From: Ovis canadensis
Taxonomy: Eukaryota > Chordata > Mammalia > Artiodactyla > Bovidae
Direction: 5' to 3'
DNA length: 64,000 nt
Assembly: GCF_042477335.2 (NCBI RefSeq)
Contig: NC_091247.1
Location: 225,208,001 to 225,272,000, forward strand
Below, in pieces: positions 56,738-64,000 of this stretch. The stretch's first letter is position 1; each line of letters starts with the position of its first letter. A program made the translations under genes and the position numbers. The notes beneath the pieces were generated by a model. That model searched no databases. It had not been told where the DNA came from and saw only the letters and a list, made by a program, of their open reading frames with translations.

Positions 56738-57372
56738 ATAGATGGGGAAACAGTGGAAAAGTGGCTGACTTTATTTTTCTGGGTTCCAAAATCACTGCAG
56801 ATGGTTGGTGACTGCAGCCATGAAATTAAAAGAAGCTTACTCCTTGGAAGGAAAAGTTATGACCAACCTAGACAGCATATTAAAAAGCAGAGACATTACT
56901 TTGCCAACAAAGGTCCATCTAATCAAGGCTATGGTTTTTCCTGTGGTCATGTATGGAGGTGAGAGTTGGACTATAAAGAAAGCTGAGTGCTGAAGAATTG
57001 ATGCTTTTGAACTGTGCTGTTGGAGAAGGCTCTTGAGAGTCCCTTGGACTGCAAGGAGGTCCAACCAGTCCATTCTAAAGGAGATCAGTCCTGGGTGTTC
57101 TCTGGAAGGATTGATGCTAAAGCTGAAACTCCACTACTTTGGCCACCTCATGTGAAGAACTGACTCATTGGAAAAAACCCTGATGCTGAGAAAGATTGAG
57201 GGCAGGAGGAGAAGGAGACAACAGAGGATGAGATGGTTGGATGGCATCATCAACTCGATGTACATGGATTTGGGTGGACTCTGGGAGTTGGTGATGGACG
57301 GGGAGGCCTGGCGTGCTGAGGTTCATGGGATCGCAAGGAGCTGGACACGACTGAGCAACTGAACTGACTGAC
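56738..57372 (+). mobile_element. BovB LINE 3' fragment, longest in window
   Basis: About 635 bp of BovB, beginning upstream in ORF2 ([20 protein letters not shown] in the 56805-56993 frame) and running to the tail gagcaactgaactgactgac. Stops and frameshifts make it non-coding. Confidence 0.92.
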
Positions 57373-57677
57373 TTTTTCCTTAAAAAAGAAACTATGTCAT
57401 CACTAGTAGAGGACAAGGATCTCTTGTCAGAAATAGAAAGTAACCATAAAGATAAGCACAGTGGAGATTATGGGACCACATTCTAGCTGTGCGCTGGGAT
57501 GACCAGAGGCCCGATGGGGGCTCACTGTCCTCTCGACAGAAGGTGCTCAGAGGCGGCCAGGTGTCCTTGCCCTGAACTGAGCTCTCTTCTCCACAGAAAA
57601 GGTGGGAAAGAGACTTGAAAAGGCGGGCGCTTTCTCTCCTTGACAGTCCACATTAGTGAATGCCTGCCACACCTTGT

Positions 57678-57754
57678 GGTTGTTCAGTTGCTCAGTCGTG
57701 TCTGATTCTTTGCGACCCCACGGACTGCAGCACGCCAGGCTTCCCTGTCCATCA
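57678..57754 (-). mobile_element. BovB 3' tail, partial duplicate
   Basis: The terminal ~77 bp of BovB (gttcagttgctcagtcgtgt to gcttccctgtccatc), directly joined to the 3' end of another BovB copy in the same orientation. Confidence 0.85.
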
Positions 57755-58245
57755 ATCACTCAGTCATGTCCGACTCCTTGTGACCCCACGGATTGCAGCA
57801 TGCCAGGCCTCCCTGTCCTTCACCATCTCCCAGAGTTGGCTCAAACCCATGTCCATTGAGTTGGTGATGCCAACCAACCATCTCATCCTCTGTCGTCTCC
57901 TTCTCCTCCTGCCTTCAATCTTTCCCAGCATTAGGGTCTTTTCCATTGAGTCAGTTCTTCGCATCAGGTGGCCAAAGTATTGGAGTTTCAGCTCCAGCAT
58001 CAGTCCTTCCAATGAACACCCAGGACTGATCTCCTTTAGGATGGACTGGTTGGATCTCCTTGCAGTCCAAGGGACCCTCAAGAGTCTTCTCCAACACTAC
58101 AGTTCAAAAGCATCAGTTCTTCGGCGCTCAGCTTTCTTCACAGTCCGACTCTCACATCCATCCATAGCCACTGGAAAAACCATAGCTTTGATTATACGGA
58201 CCTTTGCTAGCAAGGTGATGTTTCTGCTTTTTAATACACAGTTTA
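57755..58245 (-). mobile_element. BovB LINE 3' fragment
   Basis: About 490 bp with a 105-codon open frame (57764-58081) of ORF2 C-terminal type ([20 protein letters not shown]). Inverted relative to the 56738-57372 copy. Confidence 0.92.
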
Positions 58246-59017
58246 GATTCTGACTCAAGGACCCCCTGGCCCCAGTGGGACACGCCCCCACTCAGGTGAG
58301 TCCCTCTGTGTAAACTAAGGTGTGTCCTCTCTGTAGACTAAGACCTGGCCGCTCTGGGTTCTTGGTCAGTTGCCTGGGGTCTGGTTAATAGAAAGTCAAG
58401 TCCCATAGTCCTTCCCTGCCGGGAATGCCAGGGGCAGAGGACCCCAGGGCAGCCCCCCTGAGGTATGGTCCTGCAGAGCCCTGTCCTGTGGGAAAACACT
58501 TCTCTACCCCAGGGGACCTCGTGCTGTTGGTGTGCCCTGCACACTGCATGGCGGCCCCTGCGGGCCTGCCTTCGGGAGCTGCAGGGATGGGGTGCAGGCC
58601 CAGAAACAGGGGTGGCAGAGGGAGATGGCAGAGGGGGCACCAAGGAGGAGGGAAGGCCAGGCAGCCACGGGAAGCCACCTGTGTGGGGCCTCGGCTTTAA
58701 GGCAAAGATGGAGAAGGAACGGCAGGAGAAAAGGGGAGAAGAGAAAGGAGTTCTGGTGGTGCAGGAGGTGAGGGGGCAGGGCCCAAGGCCGGGCTGGCCC
58801 GTTGAGAGCCCAGTGACAGGGCCAGACCGCCCGCGTCTTGATGTGTGACCTTGAGCAGCACAGGCCAGGCCTCTCGCATTCACGGCTGGGGAGGGCGAGC
58901 AAAAGATGTCACCTGGGGCGTCTGGGCAGGCGGCGCGGAGGAGGAGCTGGTGAGCGGAAGCAAGAGGGAACGGGGGCCCAGAGCTCTCTGCAAGCTCCTT
59001 TCACAACCTTGTTATCC
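58246..59017. other. Intergenic GC-rich DNA, no recognised gene
   Basis: Open frames up to 181 codons exist on the minus strand, but they are GC-driven and have no recognisable domain or overlapping splice structure. Confidence 0.4.
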
Positions 59018-59031
59018 GGCGCCCCCAGGTG
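59018..59031 (-). promoter_or_regulatory. CTCF-like motif
   Basis: The minus strand reads ccacctgggggcgc, matching 13 of 14 positions of the CTCF core CCASYAGRKGGCRS (T for A at position 6). Orientation is opposite to the motif in CYB5R3 intron 8. Confidence 0.5.
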
Positions 59032-59350
59032 GACAATATGAGAATGACAGAAAATCCTAAAAATAAAGGCGAGGAAACCAGCATTGCCCTCCCTTCCCAC
59101 GTCCAACAGCCACAGGCAACCCCATCTGAATCCCTCCACCTCTTACCTGCTCTGGGTCTTAGGCAGCCCACTGGAATTCTCAGTTTTGTCACTTGTAAAG
59201 TGGGATTCAATCCCAGGAGGTCATCAGATAATTGGCTATCCCTCCCCGCCCCCTGACACCGTGTTTTCACGGGTGTGGACAGGACGAAAAAGGTGATCTT
59301 TCAGGTCCCAGAAAGTCTGCAGAAGGCTGGAATACTAACACCCCTGACAC

Positions 59351-59880
59351 TGTTGTAGCCACGTGTTCGGGGAAACAAACTCACTCAGAAGGACAATGCA
59401 GAGAGCGAGTGCAGTTTATTACACTGGCGGGCCCAAGGCAGAGTCTCCTCTTAGCCAAGGACCCCAGTTTTTGTGAAAAGCTTATATACCCTAAGTGTAC
59501 GTGCCCAAACCCACCTCCCCAAATTCCCTGAAACTAATCTGAACAAAGGAAAAGAAAGATACAAAGTTAACCTGTGATTCACATGCCTTAAGCCCAGGTA
59601 GTTAACAGTGGACAATTATCAATAGGCCTGTGGTCATACCCCAATAAGCATAATAGAATGTATGATTCTATTCGGTTACACAGATAATTAGGGTATTCTT
59701 ATAGGTGACAGAGAGTCTAGGTATGAGCCCTGGGGCTCTTCCATGTTGCAGGAGAGAGGGGGGGTCTGGTTTTCCCGTTGGTAAGTCGTTTCCATGGATA
59801 CTGGGCATATAGCTCAAAGTCCACAGTCTGGCCCAAGCTGGAGTCCTGCTTTCAAGAGGGAGCCTGTTCTGTTTCCTCCT
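59351..59880 (-). mobile_element. Solo-LTR-like element of an endogenous retrovirus
   Basis: Read on the minus strand it has LTR layout: a roughly 400-bp U3-like region, a TATA box (ggtatataag, at 59481-59490), an AATAAA signal 61 bp further on (59415-59420), and an end ...ggctacaaca at about 59351. No gag, pol or env sequence is adjacent. The right boundary and a target-site duplication could not be fixed. Confidence 0.65.
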
Positions 59881-60415
59881 TCACCACCACCCCCCTGGAT
59901 AACCCCAGGTAAGGATTGTGTAAGTCCTATGTGAAGAAAGACTTAAATAAAAAGACAGCCTTTATTCTTGAATGAGAAATCTAATCAACATCGTTTAAAT
60001 GCCCTTTTTCTTTTCCTGAATCACTTACTCATTTAAAAAATCCAAATAGGATATTTAAAAACTAGTCAAATGACTCACCTAGAAGAGTAAATGTGTGAAA
60101 ATAGCTAGGACAATTCTGAAAAGGAAGAGTAATGAGGAAGGGAAGGACTGACTCTATTCGCTGTTAAAAGATGCGGTGCTTGTTATTGTAATTTTCCACA
60201 GCAGTTGAGCACTTAATATGTTTCAGGCCCTGTTAACAAAAGCATTCAATCTTCATTACAACACTTGTGGAAGTAGGGGCTTAATACAGCGACCCTTTTC
60301 TCCTGCAAAGGTTCAGATCCACTGAGAGGAAGACAAGGAAGTCAGGGATCAATATATCCTTACTACTGATAGAAGCTGGATTAGAGGCTAAGGCAGAGGC
60401 AGGGCCAACAATGGG
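59881..60415. other. Intergenic DNA with a MIR trace
   Basis: A MIR-like segment at 60190-60350 ('gttgagcacttaatatgttt', 'caggccctgttaac'). Otherwise nothing recognised. Confidence 0.45.
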
Positions 60416-60556
60416 CTTCTTTTTTCTTTACTATTTATTTATGTGACTGCACTGGGCCTTAGTTTTGGCATATGGGATCTAGATCCCTGATCAGCGACTG
60501 AACTCAGGCAGCATTGGGAGCATGAAGTCTAGCCACTCGATCACCAGGGAAGTCTC
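60416..60556 (-). mobile_element. CHR-type SINE
   Basis: Antisense: T-rich tail, 'tgactgcactgggccttagt', 'gatccctgatcagcgactga' and 'cgatcaccagggaagtctcg'. Confidence 0.8.
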
Positions 60557-60570
60557 GGCGTTTGGGGGTT

Positions 60571-60882
60571 TTTTTTTTTAAGATATGTTTTTCTTTTACT
60601 GTGGTGGGTGTCTGTTGCTGTGCATGGGTTTTCTCTAGTTGTGGCGAGTGGGGGCCACTCTTCTTTGAGGTTCTCACTGTGGTGGCTTTTCTTGTGGGGT
60701 GGGGACTCTAGGGCGTGTGGCCTTAGTAGTTGCAGCCCCTGAGCTCGAGAGCACAGGCTGAATGGTTGTGGTTCACGGGTTTAGTTGCTCCACGGCATGT
60801 GAAATCTTCCCAGATCAGAAACTGAACCCCTGTCTCTTGCATGGACAGGCGAATTCTGTACCACTGAGCCACCAGGGGCTTT
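60571..60882 (-). mobile_element. Long CHR-type SINE
   Basis: Antisense long form: 'gggttttctctagttgtggc', 'ggtttagttgctccacggca' and 'ccactgagccaccaggggct'. In tandem with the preceding CHR. Confidence 0.8.
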
Positions 60883-60884
60883 TT

Positions 60885-61780
60885 AAAGTAGAACTCCATC
60901 AAGGGAATAAACAGACAAGTCAGACACTGGGAGAAAATATTTGAAAAACACATATCTGATAACTTATATGCGAAATATACAAAGAACACTTCTAACTCAG
61001 CAATGAGAAAAAAAAAAGAATGACCCAGTTTAAAATGGTTTAAAGATCTAGGCAGACACATCACCAAAGACGTATACATATAGCACATAAGCAGAGGAAA
61101 AGATGGCCAATACAATACACGCTCAGTTCAGCTCAGTCGCTCAGTTTAGGCAATTGCAAATTAAAATAGTGAGATACCACTACATACCTATTAAAATCCA
61201 AATGGCTAAGATCCAAGGAAACAGAAAAACAAAACAAAGCCCACAGCTCCAAATACCGATGTGGAGGTGGAGCAACAGGAAGTCTCATTCATTGCTGGTG
61301 GAGATGCAAAGCAGCCCCAGCAATCACACTCCAAGGTATTTACTCAAAGGACTCGAAAACTTATGTCCACACAAAAACCTGTACATGGATATGTATAGCA
61401 GTTTTATGATTTCATAATTTATTAATATTAAATGATTACTTTCATAATGTTTTCATAATTGCTAAAACCTAAAAAGGCAGCCATGATGTCCTTCCATAGG
61501 TGAATGGATAGTGAAATATACACCCATAAAGCAGAATATTATTCAGCACTAAAATGAAATGTGGCTATCAAGCCACAAAAAAGATGTTGAGTAACTTCAA
61601 ACTATCAATTAGCTAAAGAGGTCAGTCTGGAAAGGCTGTATGATTCCAGCTATATGACATTCTGGAAAAGGCAAAACTACACGGACAGTAAAAAGATCAA
61701 TGCCTGGGGTCCTAGGGGAGCAGGGAGAAGGATGAACAGCGGATGTTCAGAGCAGTGAAATTATTCCGTGTGATTCCGTA
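60885..61780 (+). mobile_element. L1 3' region
   Basis: 'gactgggagaaaatatttg', 'cattcattgctggtggagat', 'atatacacccataaagcag' and 'ggctgtatgattccagctat' follow L1 ORF2-end/3' UTR order. A short BovB-tail-like segment (61120-61150) interrupts it. Extensively mutated. Confidence 0.78.
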
Positions 61781-61875
61781 ATGGTGGCCCCCTGACGTGC
61801 GTTTGTCTAGCTCAGCACTGTGCGACACCAAGTGTGGACTCTTGTAAATTGTGTTTATGTGTGTGCGCGCGCGCG

Positions 61876-62070
61876 CTCAGTCACTCAGTCGTGTCCGACT
61901 CTTTGCAACCCTATGGACTCTAGGTCTCCAGGTTCTTCTGTCCCTGAGACTCTCCAGGCAAGAACACTGGAGTGGGTTGCGATGACCTCCTCCAGGGGAT
62001 CTTCCCACCCCGGGTACGTCTCCTGCATTGGCAGGTGGGTTCTTTCCCACTAGGGCCACCTGGGAAGCCC
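61876..62070 (-). mobile_element. Bov-tA SINE
   Basis: Antisense copy (gctcagtcactcagtcgtgt to agggccacctgggaagccc), preceded by a (TG)(CG) tract at about 61858-61876. Confidence 0.88.
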
Positions 62071-62446
62071 TGTCCAGCGCAGGGTGGACATAAATGGAAC
62101 CATTTGAGAGTCCAGAAACAGACCAAAGGATACAGGTGGCATTTCAAATCGAGGAGGAAAGATGATGAGTTAGTCAGTAACGAGGTTGGGGGAGATTACT
62201 GAGATCTCCTCCCCCACCACCGTCTGTCACATGACCTAAAATTCCACCCAACATAGCCCCTCTCGCTGAGTTAAGGTGCAGTCACGCTAGTCATTATCAA
62301 CCCCACTCTTAGAGCAGTGCTAACTTATTCCGTAGTCTGGGGCCTGGCTCATGAGTGGGTTATGTGTGAGTAGGCAGTGGAAGGGCCTCGTCTGGAAGCT
62401 GGGCATCCCTGAGGGGTTCTGGGAAATACCAACACTACCCCTGCCC

Positions 62447-62652
62447 TCGCTTCCCAGGTGGCTCAGGGGTAAAGAACCTGCCAGTGCAGGAGATACAGGA
62501 GACTGATGATATCCCTGGGTCAGGAAGATTCCCCTGGAGGGGGAAAGGGCAACCCACTCCAGTATGTTTGTCTGGGAAATCCCCTGGTTGGAGGAGCCTG
62601 GTGGGCTACAGTCCCTGGGGTCAGACAGGACAGAGGGACTGAGCAGCCACGC
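62447..62652 (+). mobile_element. Bov-tA SINE
   Basis: Head cgcttcccaggtggctcagg, body gggcaacccactccagtatg, and end aggacagagggactgagcag. Moderately diverged. Confidence 0.87.
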
Positions 62653-63039
62653 ACCCCTGCCCTGCAGCTAACCTGGGCAGCAAGAGGGATTGAGGGGGGA
62701 GGCAAGACCTGGGTACCACCATCTGGGGATGACTCAGGGAGGTGAGGTGGGCAGAAGGGTGGACCATACTTCCAGACAGGGCGCTGTGGACGCGAGTTTG
62801 AGCAGGCTCAGGTGAACGAGTGTGAGCTCGAGTTGTGGGTGCCCAGGGTGTGCGCTTGTCACCCAGGGGAATGGGGCCGGGGGGGTGGGGGGGGGCGGTC
62901 AGAGACGAAAGGCCGGGTCTTGGCGGATTCAGATCTGCCCTCCGGGCCGCTCCTTCTCCAGTGTTCACCAGGAGGCGCCCGGTCTCATTCAGAGACCTAC
63001 AGTCGTGGATTCTGGGGAGAGGTTAGGGGAGGACTCTCA

Positions 63040-64000
63040 GGGGCGCATCCGGCCAGAGATCAGACTTAGGGGGCGCTTCGAGCCATGGAACGTGCCCGCT
63101 GGGAGGCTCTGGTCTGCAGGGGGCGGCCTCGGGCCAGGAAAGGGGTCCCCGCGGCTGCGCCGGTCCCGCGGTCTCTGCCTTCACCCACGTGGTCTCCCCT
63201 GGGAGGCAGGTGTTGGGGGTCTATGGCCCGGGAGGGGGCTGACCCGCCACGCCCCGGGTCCCCGCCGCTCCAGCTGTTCCGGTTCGTTCGGCGTCTGTCT
63301 GTAGGAGCCTGCGGACCCTTCGATGGGGAGGGGATGGGACGCTGGACCCGAGGGCTGTGGGGCTGTGGGGCTTTGGGGCTCTGGGGAAACTGTCCCTGGG
63401 CGGGGTGCACTGCCGAGGGAGGCTGCGGGGAGGCCTGGCAGGACGCGGGTTAAATGCGTGGAGGAAGGGTTCCAGGCCAGGGGCACAGCCCTGAGGTTGC
63501 GAGATCTGGGGGTCGGGGGACCCTAAGCCAGGGTGGGAGAGGCCGGCTGGGGCGCCAGTGAGGGGCAGGGGTCCACCTGCCTAGGCCTGCGTCCCCCGCC
63601 CCACGGCCGTCGTCGAGGGCGCCTCCGAAACCCCTCTTCTGCCTCCCAGGAGGCAGCACCGAGCCCCCCAGCGCTCAAGACAAAAATCCTCCTCCTGTCC
63701 CCCTCCAGCTCCTTCCTGCGTTGGCCTTTCTCCGGTTTATTGCCCCGCTGCGCTCAGCTCGTCTAGCCGGGTCCCCCTAGTTCTCCTGCGCCCCTGGTTC
63801 TCCAGAGGTCGGTGGGATGGAGAGCTTGCACGGGGGCCTCGCTGGGGTCCGCGGACGGCTCGCCTTTGGGCGTCCCCACCTGGTGGGTTCATGGAGCTCA
63901 GAGCCGGGCACAAAGAACGTTCTTCATCCGCGTGAGCTTTTACGAACTGCAGTCTACACCCCCGCCCCAAAACCTCCCGTAGGTGCCAGTCCACCCCCCC
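63040..64000. promoter_or_regulatory. CpG-rich block at the right edge, gene unassigned
   Basis: CpG frequency rises from about 62920 and stays high through 64000 (cgcggctgcgccggtcccgc, ccgtcgtcgagggcgcctcc), in contrast to the flanking intergenic DNA. GC-rich open frames on both strands show no known domain. It may be an orphan CpG island or the promoter of a gene beyond the edge. In human the next coding gene in this direction is A4GALT, but none of its coding sequence is visible here. Confidence 0.55.

Noticed and set aside
57764-58081. Arg-rich ~105-codon frames (also at 11109-11426 and 18432-18680) as possible small proteins
   Set aside because: They are the C-terminal part of BovB ORF2 in truncated copies, so retrotransposon remnants rather than host genes.
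58338-58883. 181-codon minus-strand frame in intergenic DNA
   Set aside because: Proline/serine-rich composition from GC bias, several overlapping frames on both strands, no homologue recognised and no promoter or splice evidence.
63066-63994. A4GALT coding sequence in the right-edge CpG block
   Set aside because: A4GALT is the next protein gene in the human order, but none of the frames here resembles its glycosyltransferase sequence.

Overview
This window is nuclear DNA from a ruminant (Bovidae-like) genome. The evidence is the dense population of ruminant retroposons: many Bov-tA SINEs, 3' fragments of the BovB (RTE) LINE and CHR-type tRNA-derived SINEs. Older mammalian MIR, L2, L1 and hAT relics are also present, and the genes are split by introns into short exons with GT-AG borders. 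The species cannot be fixed from the sequence alone.

Three genes are identified, in the same order as human 22q13.2. (1) POLDIP3 (SKAR/PDIP46) lies on the minus strand at the left: coding exons 1-4 (13323 down to 57) are present, and the RRM-encoding remainder lies off the left edge. (2) RNU12, the U12 snRNA of the minor spliceosome, is on the plus strand at 13705-13854, divergent from POLDIP3 and about 380 bp from its start codon. It has recognisable PSE, octamer-like DSE and 3' box elements. (3) CYB5R3 (NADH-cytochrome b5 reductase 3) is on the minus strand, with all nine coding exons between 41631 and 17422. Together they encode an intact 301-residue protein. A 3' UTR of roughly 950 bp is inferred, running to about 16475.

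Layout: 1-13.5 kb is POLDIP3, with intron 1 (2369-13264) filled by BovB, Bov-tA and MIR. 13.5-13.9 kb is the POLDIP3/RNU12 divergent promoter and the U12 gene. 13.9-16.5 kb is intergenic SINE-rich DNA. 16.5-41.7 kb is CYB5R3, ending in a CpG-island promoter at about 41.2-41.9 kb. 41.9-64 kb is intergenic DNA with no recognised protein gene: stacked SINEs, BovB in both orientations, L1 3' ends and one solo-LTR-like element at about 59.35-59.88 kb. A second CpG-rich block at 63.0-64.0 kb runs off the right edge with no assigned gene.

The genes do not form an operon-like unit. Two links to RNA processing stand out. RNU12 encodes a core minor-spliceosome RNA next to POLDIP3, an mRNA-export/EJC-linked factor. 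The alternative exon 3 of POLDIP3 has an unusually weak 5' splice site running directly into a (UG)18 tract, the preferred ligand of TDP-43. Other points of interest are a retrotransposed 3'-UTR-like insert nested in a Bov-tA with both target-site duplications intact, a perfect templated hairpin in another Bov-tA, and a convergent pair of CTCF-like motifs around the CYB5R3 promoter.
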